This document shows positions 18,225 through 27,244 of a stretch of DNA of 64,000 nucleotides, one piece after another; position 1 is the stretch's first letter; the number at the start of each line of letters is the position of its first letter. A program made the position numbers and the translations under genes. Source of the stretch: Flavobacteriaceae bacterium UBA3611 (GTDB lineage: Bacteria > Bacteroidota > Bacteroidia > Flavobacteriales > Flavobacteriaceae). The DNA lies in NCBI GenBank assembly GCA_002375495.1, contig DFLU01000002.1, positions 35,582 through 99,581 of the forward strand, written 5' to 3'. The notes under the pieces were generated by a model. That model worked only from the letters and a program-made list of their open reading frames with translations, was not told where the DNA came from and made no database searches.

Positions 18225-18965
18225 ATGTATACGGCTGTTAAAAAATTGGCATACACACTCATCCCGAAGCGATTTTTATTGAAAAACGAACTGTTTTTCA
18301 GGTCGCTATTCGCACAACGCTACAAAGGCAAGAACCACACTTGCCCGATTTGTGAACACTCGTTAAAAACGTTTATCACCCTAGATGATGGTGACCTACT
18401 CTGCCCGTTTTGCGGTAGCCGTTCACGCACTCGTCGTTTGTATGGCATCTTAACCACAGAAGGCTTACTACAAGGAAAGGTACTCCATTTTTCTCCGTCT
18501 CGTAGCTTATACCGAAAGTTTAGTAAAAATTCTACTATTGCGTATTCGAGTACCGATTATGAAGACGAGTTTATAGCTGAATACAGCTATGATATTACCA
18601 ACATCGATTGTGCCGACAACAGCTTCAACGTAATTATTTGCTACCACATCCTAGAGCATATTGAAAACGACCTGAAGGCTATGGAAGAACTCTACCGAGT
18701 ATTGCAACCTGGCGGAACTTGCTTGGTGCAGACTCCCTTTAAAGAAGGCACCGGCGTGTATGAAGATGATAGCATTACTTCGGAAACAGGCAGACTGGAA
18801 GCATTTGGTCAAGAAGATCATGTACGCATCTATTCTGTTGATGGACTGAAAAACAGATTGCTGGCGAGCGGATTTACAGATATTTCAGTAAAAAATTATG
18901 GCGAAGAACACCACGAAGGGCTAGCTCCAGAAACCGTACTATTTCTCAAAAAACCCCTATCTTAA
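18225..18965 (+). CDS. Zinc-ribbon class I methyltransferase
   Basis: A 246-residue protein. The N-terminal part holds a four-Cys ribbon (CPIC at 40-43, CPFCGSRSRTR at 60-63), followed by a SAM-dependent methyltransferase core whose motif-I glycines are replaced (VLHFSPSRSLYRKF). The rest of the fold is typical: YSSTDYEDEF, NSFNVIICYHILEHIENDL and VLQPGGTCLVQTPF. Similar proteins occur in bacterial polysaccharide clusters, so modification of a sugar or sugar precursor is plausible. The next gene starts 3 bases after the stop, so it is in an operon with the two glycosyltransferases. Confidence 0.82.
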   Translation: MYTAVKKLAYTLIPKRFLLKNELFFRSLFAQRYKGKNHTCPICEHSLKTFITLDDGDLLCPFCGSRSRTRRLYGILTTEGLLQGKVLHFSPSRSLYRKFSKNSTIAYSSTDYEDEFIAEYSYDITNIDCADNSFNVIICYHILEHIENDLKAMEELYRVLQPGGTCLVQTPFKEGTGVYEDDSITSETGRLEAFGQEDHVRIYSVDGLKNRLLASGFTDISVKNYGEEHHEGLAPETVLFLKKPLS

Positions 18966-18968
18966 GCC

Positions 18969-19859
18969 ATGCTTTCTGTGCTCATCCCTACATACAACCA
19001 CAATGTACTACCGCTAGTTACAGCGCTAAACAGTGAGCTATTAGAATTAGAAATTCCCTACGAAATTCTGGTATTTGACGATGGTTCAACAGAATGGCTT
19101 GAGGAAAACAAAAAGGTAGGAGAATTTCCGAAGACAACATTCCGAAGATACGAACAAAACAAAGGGCGAAGTGCCATTCGAAATGCATTAGCCAGCAGTG
19201 CAAAGTATGCCATGTTGCTTTTTTTAGATGCAGATGTGATGCCGGTCTCAACTACGTTTATTGGCACCTATGTACAAACCATCAAAACGAATAAGGCAAC
19301 TGTAATTTATGGAGGTGTAGCGTACAACGAAGAGAAACCTCCTATTGAAAATCGACTGCGCTGGGAATACGGCAGCAACCGTGAAGTAAAAGCCGTGTCA
19401 GAAAGACAAAAGCGTCCGCATTTTGTTATTACACAAAACGTTGCCATAGAGAAAGAGGTATATTTAAACCTCAACATCCCAACGAGCAACTTTTATGGCG
19501 ATGATCTTGTCTTTTCACAAGAATTGAAGCGAAAACAAATCGAAGTTTTGCACATACACAATCCGGTATATCATTTAGGTTTGGAAACCTCCCAACAATA
19601 CCTAGAAAAAGCCCTCAGTGCTGTAAAATCTATTGTTGCGCTCGAAAAAAAAGGGGGTATCGACAACGATTTCACCAAATTGCAACAAACGTATCTGAAA
19701 ATTAAAAAGTCTGGGGGGCTTGGGATTTTTAAATGGTTTATTGCACCAAAAAAACAAAAGATGGAACAGAATTTCCTGTCGGAAAAGCCCAACTTAAGAT
19801 GGTTCGATCTGTACCGCCTTTTGTATTATATTGAATTAAAATCGGACCCCAATGCCTAA
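18969..19859 (+). CDS. Family 2 glycosyltransferase
   Basis: A 296-residue GT-A glycosyltransferase. It has the family-2 opening SVLIPTYNHN, the nucleotide-binding VFDDGST, and the LFLDADVMP Asp-x-Asp metal site at about residue 80. A later FYGDDLVFSQELK supplies the catalytic acidic stretch. No membrane segment. Donor and acceptor cannot be told. Overlaps the following glycosyltransferase gene by 8 bases, so the two are translationally coupled and probably act successively on one glycan. Confidence 0.87.
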   Translation: MLSVLIPTYNHNVLPLVTALNSELLELEIPYEILVFDDGSTEWLEENKKVGEFPKTTFRRYEQNKGRSAIRNALASSAKYAMLLFLDADVMPVSTTFIGTYVQTIKTNKATVIYGGVAYNEEKPPIENRLRWEYGSNREVKAVSERQKRPHFVITQNVAIEKEVYLNLNIPTSNFYGDDLVFSQELKRKQIEVLHIHNPVYHLGLETSQQYLEKALSAVKSIVALEKKGGIDNDFTKLQQTYLKIKKSGGLGIFKWFIAPKKQKMEQNFLSEKPNLRWFDLYRLLYYIELKSDPNA

Positions 19860-20799
19860 GTTTTCTATTATCATACCGTTGTACAACAAAGAAAAAGACA
19901 TCGCTAAAACTTTGAACAGTCTTTTCTTGCAGACGGAAACCGATTATGAAATTGTACTCGTAAACGATGGATCTACCGATAATAGTGAAGGGGTAGTAAC
20001 CAGTTTTGACGATGCTCGCATCCGATATTTCAGCAAAGAAAACGAAGGTGTTTCAAAAACACGGAATTTTGCTGTAACCAAAGCCACCAGTGAACATATC
20101 GTATTCTTAGATGCCGATGATTATTGGTATCCGAACCATTTAGAAAATTTAGACGGATTAATCCATTCCTTTCCAAACGAGCAATGGTATGCAACCGCCT
20201 ACGAAAAACGCCACCATAAAAATTTTATCAGTTCAATGCGTTCTCCTATCTTAAAAAAACCATCTGGATGGAAAGGTTTGGTGCCTAACTATTTTGAAAA
20301 TAGCCTTATCGATCCATTGGCATGGACCTCTGCCGTCTGCTTTAAAAAATCCTTTTTTGAATCGCTTGGCGGATTCGATACTGCCATCACCCACGGCGCC
20401 GGAGAAGATACCGACCTATGGATTCGCGCTGCATTACAAGCACCTTTGGTTTTCTCTACTGAAATCACAGCCCGACACAATTTAGATGGTACCAACCGAA
20501 TTTCGAACACCCCTACCCTGATTCGTAAATTCATGGATGTTGGAGTTTATGAAAAGGAAATAGAAAACCATCCAGGTTTAAAGGCATATCTCGACATCAA
20601 CAGATTTTCTTTTGCCATGCAACATAAGATGGCAGGAGATTTGGCGACTTTTAAAATGTTTGCCAAAGATATCGACACGAATAACCTCACGGGAAAACAG
20701 CGCTATATGCTGAAACAGCCAAAACAAGTTTTGCGTTTATTGTTAAAAGGAAAGGCCCTCGCTGAAAAGGCGGGAATACGATTAACCTCTTTTAATTGA
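19852..20799 (+). CDS. Family 2 glycosyltransferase
   Basis: A 315-residue GT-A glycosyltransferase: FSIIIPLYNKEKDI at the start, IVLVNDGSTDNSE, and the metal site VFLDADDYWYPNH at about residue 90. A conserved GGFDTAITHGAGEDTDLWIR stretch resembles the acceptor/catalytic loop of family-2 enzymes. Its last 18 bases overlap the convergent fdtA-like gene on the other strand. Specificity unknown. Its start lies within the end of the preceding glycosyltransferase gene. Confidence 0.87.
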   Translation: MPKFSIIIPLYNKEKDIAKTLNSLFLQTETDYEIVLVNDGSTDNSEGVVTSFDDARIRYFSKENEGVSKTRNFAVTKATSEHIVFLDADDYWYPNHLENLDGLIHSFPNEQWYATAYEKRHHKNFISSMRSPILKKPSGWKGLVPNYFENSLIDPLAWTSAVCFKKSFFESLGGFDTAITHGAGEDTDLWIRAALQAPLVFSTEITARHNLDGTNRISNTPTLIRKFMDVGVYEKEIENHPGLKAYLDINRFSFAMQHKMAGDLATFKMFAKDIDTNNLTGKQRYMLKQPKQVLRLLLKGKALAEKAGIRLTSFN

Positions 20800-21201
20800 T
20801 TTAAAGTCGGCGTAGTCTCTAATATAATCGTCTTCATCATACTCAGCACTCACCAGCGAAAGACAAACCGCACCTGCAGAAAAATTCTCTAGTTCACGCC
20901 ACACCCCACTTGGGATTAACAACCCTTTGTTGGGTCGGTTCAACAAAAAAGTTTTTCGGTTTTTACCATTATCTAACACCACAGAAAAGCTACCGCTCAC
21001 GGCAATTAAGAATTGTTGTAGTTGCTTGTGTGCATGTCCGCCCCTGATTGAATCACTTGGCACATCATACAGGTAGTAAACTCGTTTTATTTCGTAGGGC
21101 AACAGGTCTTTTTCGACTACAGAAAGATTGCCACGGCCGTCTTCGGCAATGATTTTGGGTATCTCGGTTAAGGTTATTGTATCTAGATCAACGTATTGCA
21201 T
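20782..21201 (-). CDS. FdtA/QdtA-type dTDP-sugar 3,4-ketoisomerase (cupin)
   Basis: A 139-residue single-domain cupin of the FdtA/WxcM C-terminal family. The signature RGGHAHK (about 53-59, His56 and His58) and the SGSFSVVLDNG strand are present. The family converts dTDP-4-keto-6-deoxyglucose to the 3-keto sugar, the step before 3-amino transfer. The matching aminotransferase is at 26144-27244. I chose the ATG at 21199-21201, which matches the length of the family; a start at 21255 would overlap the upstream glycosyltransferase gene by 68 bases. The chosen start still overlaps it by 14. RmlA and RmlB, which supply the substrate, are not in the window. Confidence 0.82.
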   Translation of the reverse strand: MQYVDLDTITLTEIPKIIAEDGRGNLSVVEKDLLPYEIKRVYYLYDVPSDSIRGGHAHKQLQQFLIAVSGSFSVVLDNGKNRKTFLLNRPNKGLLIPSGVWRELENFSAGAVCLSLVSAEYDEDDYIRDYADFKSIKRG

Positions 21202-22291
21202 CTTGTACCAATTGGTTCCACTTTTTTGAAATTTCCTGCATCGAAAACTGAGCAACAGACGCTTTTGCGTTTATTTCACAATTTTTTCGTAGCGCCTCAT
21301 TTTGCATCATTTCTTGCAGGCCTTCAGCAAATAAAGATACTTCTCTTTTTGGGATGAGCAAACCATTTTCCCGGTCGTTTACTATTTCCGAAGGCCCCGA
21401 AACAATATCTAAAGACACTACGGGAACTCCCAATGAAAGCGCTTCTACCAACACCATGGGAAAACCTTCAAATCGGCTGGTCAACGTGACACACTGTGCC
21501 TTTGCTACAATTGAAAATGGTGATTGTTGCGGTAAAAAAATGATATTTTCTTGAGATGGCAAAGCTTGGGTAAAGGTTTTGAGTTGTTCTTTATCGGGAC
21601 CATCACCTAAAATCACCAAGAAGCACCCATCTTTCCATAGGTTTGAGGCAGTAAAAGCATTTAATAGAAACGTAAAATCTTTTACAGTATCGTCTATCCT
21701 TCCGTAGGAAAGTATGTATTTTTTATGCTGAAGGATCTCAGGTACTGCGGAAATATCTGCTCCCCATCTGTCATCAAATGCATTGTGGATGGTCTGTCCA
21801 TTTTTAACACCTAAGGACGGAAACAACTGTTCTGTAATGTAATTAGACACGCCAACAGTAGTGTTGTTCTTATTGTAAGTTTTTGCCAACTTTTTTGGAG
21901 CATCTGAAAAATAGAGCGCTTTATTGGCGCTGTGTACAACGTAGATTTTCGGGATGCCTTTATAGATTACTTTATGGTAAAACACTTCCCGATTATAGTT
22001 GGTCTTGGTGCGGTGATCGATGATTAAATCGAATGAATGCTTTTTCAAATAGGCCCTTAGCTTCAAAATACGTTTAAATCTGCCCCCAAATTTTTCGGTA
22101 TCAGATTTCAACAAACCTAAGTTGAGTAAAGTACCTTTGTAAGGATATGCAATTTGGTTGGTCAGAATGGCGATATGTACGTCATGACCGTGATGGTGCA
22201 GCATTTCAGACAACATCGCAGCCGACCGTTCTGCACCGCCCGTTCCGAGTGAAATACTCACTATACAAATTTTTTTATGCGTATTTTGCAA
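21188..22291 (-). CDS. Family 4 glycosyltransferase
   Basis: A 367-residue GT-B enzyme. N-terminal domain begins ICIVSISLGTGGAERSAAML; the C-terminal nucleotide-sugar domain has ILSYGRIDDTVKDF, FEGFPMVLVEALSLGVPVV (with the E-x7-E acidic pair) and a GPSEIVNDRENGLLI loop. This is the classic GT4 arrangement for a retaining transferase. Its 3' end overlaps the fdtA-like start, so the two are coupled. Divergent from the next glycosyltransferase gene with 35 bases between starts. Confidence 0.88.
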   Translation of the reverse strand: MQNTHKKICIVSISLGTGGAERSAAMLSEMLHHHGHDVHIAILTNQIAYPYKGTLLNLGLLKSDTEKFGGRFKRILKLRAYLKKHSFDLIIDHRTKTNYNREVFYHKVIYKGIPKIYVVHSANKALYFSDAPKKLAKTYNKNNTTVGVSNYITEQLFPSLGVKNGQTIHNAFDDRWGADISAVPEILQHKKYILSYGRIDDTVKDFTFLLNAFTASNLWKDGCFLVILGDGPDKEQLKTFTQALPSQENIIFLPQQSPFSIVAKAQCVTLTSRFEGFPMVLVEALSLGVPVVSLDIVSGPSEIVNDRENGLLIPKREVSLFAEGLQEMMQNEALRKNCEINAKASVAQFSMQEISKKWNQLVQDAIR

Positions 22292-22326
22292 TCGTAAATC
22301 TGTTTAATAACACGTACCCAAGTTAC

Positions 22327-23463
22327 ATGAAAATACTGTTGGTAGGCGAATATAATGCTTCTCACTTTACTTTAAAAGAAGGGCTGGTACAATTGGGGCA
22401 TGAAGTAACCGTAGTTGGTCTGGGCGATGGCTTTAAAAACAGGAAGGTAGATGTAAATTTTAATCGGCCGTACGAAAACGGAGCCAAAGCCTTTTTTAAG
22501 CGTATTGTTTATAAACTCTTCAAGGTAGACCTGAATTCGGTGAGCATTAAAAAACAATTTCAGCAACATCGCGAATTATTCTCGGGAAATGATATTGTGC
22601 AACTCATCAATGAAAATTCATTTGGCACTGTACCCGAAGTGGAGCAACAATTACTTGATTTTATATTTCAGCACAACAAAAAAGTGTTTCTGCTTTCCTG
22701 CGGAACGGATCATCTGAGTGTTAAATATGCGATGGAAGAAAAGTTTCGGTATAGCATTGCCACCCCATATCTTGAAAAACGGGGAACCGAAGCGCAGTTC
22801 TTGCACATGACACAATACATTAGAAAAGATTTTGAAGCCTTGCACCATTTTATCATGAAGCATATTGAAGGAATTATTGCTTCAGATCTAGATTATCATA
22901 TCCCGTTGCTCGGGCATCCAAAATACTTAGGAATGGTTCCTAACCCAGTCCACTTGGCTAAGTTTCCGTTCAAAAAACCTGTGGTAAAAGATAAAGTGGT
23001 GATTTTTCACGGAATTAACCAAAACAACTATTACAAGAAAGGCAACGATATTTTTGAAGCTGCATTAGCATTCGTAGCTAAAACGCATTCAGAAAAGATT
23101 GAAGTCATTACCGTGCGGAGTGTCCCTTATGAGACTTATATTAAATTATTTGACGACTGCCATATTTTGCTAGATCAAGTGTATGCCTACGATCAAGGTT
23201 TTAACGCCCTAGAAGCCATGGCCAAAGGGAAGGTAGTTTTTACAGGGGCCGAACAGGAATTTTTAGATTACTACCATTTAAAAGAAGATGAAGTCGCCAT
23301 TAATGCGCTACCAGATGCGCGTTCCATCGCCGACAAGCTGATAGGGCTGATTGAGAATCCGGAAAAAATCAGCGAGATAGCTACAAACGCCCGTGCTTTT
23401 GTTGAAAAGGAACACGACCACATTTTGGCCTCACAGCGTTATTTTGAGAAATGGACCAGTTGA
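22327..23463 (+). CDS. GT-B-fold glycosyltransferase
   Basis: A 378-residue protein starting MKILLVGEYNASHFTLKEG, the usual Rossmann opening of GT-B enzymes. The C-terminal half contains KDKVVIFHGINQNNYYKKG, a DQVYAYDQGFNALEAMAKGK segment equivalent to the GT4 E-x7-E region, and VFTGAEQEFLDY. It differs from canonical family 4 and may be a diverged member. The start at 22327 lies just outside the divergent gene; an in-frame longer form from 22147 runs antisense to that gene and is rejected. Confidence 0.72.
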   Translation: MKILLVGEYNASHFTLKEGLVQLGHEVTVVGLGDGFKNRKVDVNFNRPYENGAKAFFKRIVYKLFKVDLNSVSIKKQFQQHRELFSGNDIVQLINENSFGTVPEVEQQLLDFIFQHNKKVFLLSCGTDHLSVKYAMEEKFRYSIATPYLEKRGTEAQFLHMTQYIRKDFEALHHFIMKHIEGIIASDLDYHIPLLGHPKYLGMVPNPVHLAKFPFKKPVVKDKVVIFHGINQNNYYKKGNDIFEAALAFVAKTHSEKIEVITVRSVPYETYIKLFDDCHILLDQVYAYDQGFNALEAMAKGKVVFTGAEQEFLDYYHLKEDEVAINALPDARSIADKLIGLIENPEKISEIATNARAFVEKEHDHILASQRYFEKWTS

Positions 23464-23896
23464 GATTGGGGTGTTGCACTTCGACTCCGCTCAGTGTGAC
23501 AGGTGCTGGATGCTGGAAGCTGCACTTCGACTCCGCTCAGTGTGACAGATGCTGGATGCTGGAAGCTGCACTTCGACTCCGCTCAGTGTGACAGATGCTG
23601 GATGCTGCACTTCGACTCCGCTCAGTGTGACAGGTGCTTGATGCGGGATGTTGGATGCTGGAAGTAGGTCAATATAACTTTAAATCTTTTGTCCATATTC
23701 CCTAGTCTATATTCTATAATCTCTAAATAGAATTCAGTGTGACAGGTGCCGCGGGTTGGATGTTGAGTGCTGCACTTCGACTGCGCTCAGTGTGACAGAT
23801 GCTGGATGCTGGAAGTTCGAAGAAATTTAACACATATCACTTCCATCTGCCATTTTTATACTTCCTACTTCACACTTCCATCTTCCCACTTCAAAT
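23464..23896. repeat. Array of intergenic repeats containing CTTCGACTCCGCTCAGTG
   Basis: A 433-base gap without a gene. It holds four close copies of a unit beginning TGCACTTCGACTCCGCTCAG at 23475, 23521, 23567 and 23606 (spacing 46, 46 and 39 bases), a fifth at 23771 with one change (CTGCGCTCAG) and a partial copy at 23732. Units are joined by TGTGACAG(G/A)TGCTGGATGCTGGA spacer sequence. The copies are nearly identical, so amplification looks recent. A diverged copy is at 3511-3574. No reading frame or promoter is convincing here. Confidence 0.85.
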
Positions 23897-24727
23897 TCAT
23901 CTTTTTACCTTCGGAAGTCGCAACTCCATTGAAACACGTGTATTTTCACTTCGGTTTACTGCAGCACCATGAATTAAGAATGGTGAAAACAACAATGCTT
24001 CCCCTTCTTTTGGGTTTGGACGAATCATACGAAGATCGGCCGACTTCGTCTTTAAAATACAGGGAACATAATAGGTGTTACCATTTATCTTTGCTCCTTT
24101 ACTTTCGGTACGTAATATTTCGTTTTCGGGTAACAAATGACTTCCTGGGAGCACGGGTAGCGAAGTTTCTGGGGTACAGCCTTCAATGGGTATCCAAACA
24201 TTGATCACATCTTTCCAATAACTCAGATAGCCATCGCGGTGTGGCGGATTGATATCGAGTGAACTGGGGCGGTTAATGCGTATCTGGATATGCGATTTTT
24301 TCAATTCTTCAACATACGACGTGAGTTTGTATCCTAGGATATTTCCGAAGCGCTCGGCCAACATATCTATATCAAAATCGATATCGTCATTGGTTAAGTT
24401 TCGGGTAATATCGATTACTTTTAGGTGATCTTCGTCTGTAGTAATTACGTTATGATAATTTTTAAGACTGAAATCTTCTGGGTACGGAATCTTGTGTATT
24501 TTAAATGCCTTGATGATATTAGCTGTAATCGATTGCTGAAGCGCATTAAATTCGTTGCCTTCAAACGCAGATACAACGCCGTAACCTTCATCTTGCCATG
24601 CAACTTTAGAAATCACACTGTCTTTCTTTTCGAACAACACTTCATTTTCACCCCAAAAAAAGTTGCCCTCAACAGCAAATTGAAAAGGTTTTCCATCTAG
24701 ATAAAGGGTACACGTTTCTACAGACAT
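23897..24727 (-). CDS. Phytanoyl-CoA-dioxygenase-like Fe(II)/2-oxoglutarate oxygenase
   Basis: A 276-residue protein with the double-stranded beta-helix metal triad: His163 and Asp165 (PPHRDGYLSYW) and His253 (SPFLIHGAAVN), plus Arg264 (ENTRVSMELR) as the likely 2-oxoglutarate anchor. VLPGSHLLP is also typical of the PhyH group. Substrate unknown; location inside the polysaccharide region suggests a sugar, amino-sugar or acyl group. Start chosen at the ATG 24725-24727 (MSVETC). A longer frame to 25027 is antisense to the flippase and rejected. Confidence 0.75.
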   Translation of the reverse strand: MSVETCTLYLDGKPFQFAVEGNFFWGENEVLFEKKDSVISKVAWQDEGYGVVSAFEGNEFNALQQSITANIIKAFKIHKIPYPEDFSLKNYHNVITTDEDHLKVIDITRNLTNDDIDFDIDMLAERFGNILGYKLTSYVEELKKSHIQIRINRPSSLDINPPHRDGYLSYWKDVINVWIPIEGCTPETSLPVLPGSHLLPENEILRTESKGAKINGNTYYVPCILKTKSADLRMIRPNPKEGEALLFSPFLIHGAAVNRSENTRVSMELRLPKVKR

Positions 24728-24747
24728 AAGGTTGCTAAAATTAGGGA

Positions 24748-26055
24748 TTATTCGATTTCTTCGGAAGGTATTTGTTGTTTTCTTTGTTTGTTGAAATAAC
24801 GCCATACCAAAAACGCCACCACAGCAAAATAAATTACGTAGCGCACCAGGTGTGCCAAGACTACTCCTTCTACTCCCATCGAATCTACAAATAAATGAGA
24901 CAGCCCGAAAAACAATGCCAATGACAAGAGTTCGGTAAAAATAAAATTGCGAACCATGCGCTTGGCAACAAACTGATGTGCAAGTACCAAAGACATTAAC
25001 CGCACGAAATCGCCAATAAGCTGCCATTTAAACAACGGCGCCATTTCGTCGAAATCGATAAAGACGTATTCAATAAATTGGTACCGTAAAAAATATATGA
25101 GCAACATTCCCACGGCAAACAGTGGCAATAATGTTTTATAAATAGTCCCTACTTCGCTTAAAAAATCAGACTTTTGGCTGATTCCTGCGAATTTCGGAAT
25201 TACATATAGAGTAAAAATAGCGCCTGAAAACACCATGTAATTCTGTGAAAGCGTAGTCATGGCCGTCCATATCCCTGCGTCGTCTTCGCCCATTTTATCT
25301 ACCAACATATTCCGCAAGTCTAATTCTATAAAGTTAACCAGTACGGTAGAAGTAAAAGACATAAGCGTGAATGCAAGCAGCTGCTTTCCGTAGGGAATTT
25401 TGAAGGAAATTTCAGAAAAGATAATATACTCCCGTAGCACTTTTACAAAAATGAATAGCAGCACCAAAACCTGCAAAATCGGCAGAATGGCAATCGCCAG
25501 TAAAGCTCCATCAATATTATGTTGGTATAATAAAACGAGCGTAAGTGCTGCTCCCAAGATATAGGCAACAAGTTCAATCTTGGCAAATTGCTTATAGGCA
25601 GAAAGTCCGTTTACAATACCATTAAATACCCGCTGTATCGAAATAAACGGCACTACAACAGCTACAACTTTAATGATGTAGGCATATTCGGGTGTATAGA
25701 AAAAATAGGTGCTAAAGAAATCCGCACCAAAAAACAGCACGAAAAAGGTGAGCAGACTCCCGATTATCGTAAAAACAAAGGTGGTTGAAAATACTTTCTG
25801 AAGTTCGGGTTGGTTCTCTTTATATTCAGCTACATATTTTAAGACGCCGTTAAAAACCCCTAGGGAGGTGATAGACATCAATATGTTCATTAAGTTTCGT
25901 AACGAACCCACTTTGGCATACCCGTCTTTTCCCACTAAGTCGGTAAGCTCACGCTGAATAAAAAACCCTACAAACAGGCGCACCATAATAACCACCGCAT
26001 TTAGCGAGGTCATTTTTAGAAGCAGATTGGTTCTGATAAAGTGCGGTATTTTCAC
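24748..26055 (-). CDS. Polysaccharide flippase (Wzx/O-antigen translocase-like)
   Basis: A 435-residue polytopic membrane protein with about 12 hydrophobic segments, a typical MATE/MOP flippase profile. LNAVVIMVRLFVGFFIQREL and the following LVGKDGYAKVGSLRNLMNI region resemble O-antigen translocases such as WzxE. It would move lipid-linked glycan units across the inner membrane. It lies 20 bases upstream of the dioxygenase gene on the same strand. Confidence 0.85.
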   Translation of the reverse strand: MKIPHFIRTNLLLKMTSLNAVVIMVRLFVGFFIQRELTDLVGKDGYAKVGSLRNLMNILMSITSLGVFNGVLKYVAEYKENQPELQKVFSTTFVFTIIGSLLTFFVLFFGADFFSTYFFYTPEYAYIIKVVAVVVPFISIQRVFNGIVNGLSAYKQFAKIELVAYILGAALTLVLLYQHNIDGALLAIAILPILQVLVLLFIFVKVLREYIIFSEISFKIPYGKQLLAFTLMSFTSTVLVNFIELDLRNMLVDKMGEDDAGIWTAMTTLSQNYMVFSGAIFTLYVIPKFAGISQKSDFLSEVGTIYKTLLPLFAVGMLLIYFLRYQFIEYVFIDFDEMAPLFKWQLIGDFVRLMSLVLAHQFVAKRMVRNFIFTELLSLALFFGLSHLFVDSMGVEGVVLAHLVRYVIYFAVVAFLVWRYFNKQRKQQIPSEEIE

Positions 26056-26143
26056 TAGTTGTATTTGGTATTTGTGACTTTGAGAGCCTCAGTCACCGCA
26101 AAAAATTGGTTCTAAAATAACTCCAAGCCACCTTAGTATCACG

Positions 26144-27244
26144 TCAATATGTATTTAGCACTTCAATTACACGATTCACTGGGTCGCTTGTCATGGTAGG
26201 CCCTATTGGGATACTCACTACTTGTTCGTGCAGCCGCTCAGTCACCGGAAATGACAGCGCACCTAATTGAGCCAATGCTTTTTGTTTGTGCGGTGCTTTT
26301 GGGTAATGTATCAACGTACCTATGCCTTGGGCCTTTAAGTGTTCTACAAATTCGTTTCTATTTTCTACTTGTACCACAAACAAATGAAACACGTGGTTCT
26401 GTGTACCAGTGTATGCAGGTAGTTTAATTTTCGGATTGTTTATCTCAGAAAGGTAGCGTGAAGCTACTTCCCGACGTGCTTGGTTGTCTTTATCTAAACG
26501 TGGTAATTTCAGCAGTAAAAATGCTGCCTGTATTTCATCTAACCTAGAATTGATTCCGAGCAACTCATGCTCATACTTACGCTGTGAACCATAATTTCGT
26601 AATTTCAAAATGGCTTGGGCCAATGCTTCATTATTTGTGGTCACGGCGCCCCCATCTCCCAGCGCACCTAAATTTTTTGCCGGATAAAAACTAAATGCTG
26701 CTGCATCTCCTAAGTTTCCGGCTCTAATGCCAGCATCGTTCTTTGCGCCGTGCGCTTGTGCAGCATCTTCAATTACCAGTAAATTGTGGGTATTTGCTAG
26801 CTTCTGTATTTCATCCATAGGCGCTAATTGGCCATATAAATGCACAGGCATGATAGCTTTTGTTTTTGTTGAAAGTTTCGCTTGTAAGTCGCTTAGGTTA
26901 AAATTGAAAGTTTCGGCTTCAGCCTCTACCAAGATAGGAGTCATCCCCGCCTGCTTAATCGCTATGATGGTAGCGATATACGTGTTGGAGGCTACTAAAA
27001 CTTCGTCGCCTTCTTTTAGTTGTGCGAGTGATTTATAACCTTCTAAAATAAGCCGCAGGGCATCCAGGCCATTCCCAACACCAATGCAATAATTGGTTCC
27101 GCAGTAGGTTGCAAATGCTTTTTCAAATTCGGTTACCCGGTCACCAAGAATATAATAGCCAGAATCTAAAAACTGCTGAAACACTTCGTTAAAGGAAGGC
27201 TCGAACCGTTTATTAATTGCGTGAAGATCTAAAAATGGAATCAT
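26144..27244 (-). CDS. DegT/DnrJ/EryC1/StrS aminotransferase (FdtB/QdtB type)
   Basis: A 366-residue PLP-dependent sugar aminotransferase. The Lys that binds PLP is in FSFYPAKNLGALGDGG (about Lys190); GNGLDALRLIL and VIEDAAQAHGA are the other PLP-site motifs. With the FdtA-like isomerase at 20782-21201 it would make a dTDP-3-amino-3,6-dideoxyhexose. Its ATG overlaps the stop codon of the upstream acyltransferase gene by 4 bases. Whether the product is Fuc3N or Qui3N cannot be told from sequence. Confidence 0.9.
   Translation of the reverse strand: MIPFLDLHAINKRFEPSFNEVFQQFLDSGYYILGDRVTEFEKAFATYCGTNYCIGVGNGLDALRLILEGYKSLAQLKEGDEVLVASNTYIATIIAIKQAGMTPILVEAEAETFNFNLSDLQAKLSTKTKAIMPVHLYGQLAPMDEIQKLANTHNLLVIEDAAQAHGAKNDAGIRAGNLGDAAAFSFYPAKNLGALGDGGAVTTNNEALAQAILKLRNYGSQRKYEHELLGINSRLDEIQAAFLLLKLPRLDKDNQARREVASRYLSEINNPKIKLPAYTGTQNHVFHLFVVQVENRNEFVEHLKAQGIGTLIHYPKAPHKQKALAQLGALSFPVTERLHEQVVSIPIGPTMTSDPVNRVIEVLNTY

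Noticed and set aside
23475..23810. CRISPR-like array
   Set aside because: Units are directly adjacent with the linkers almost identical too, so there are no unique spacers, and no cas genes are in the window.
24728..25027. N-terminal extension of the dioxygenase gene
   Set aside because: It is antisense to the flippase gene and Cys-rich, with no match to the family.
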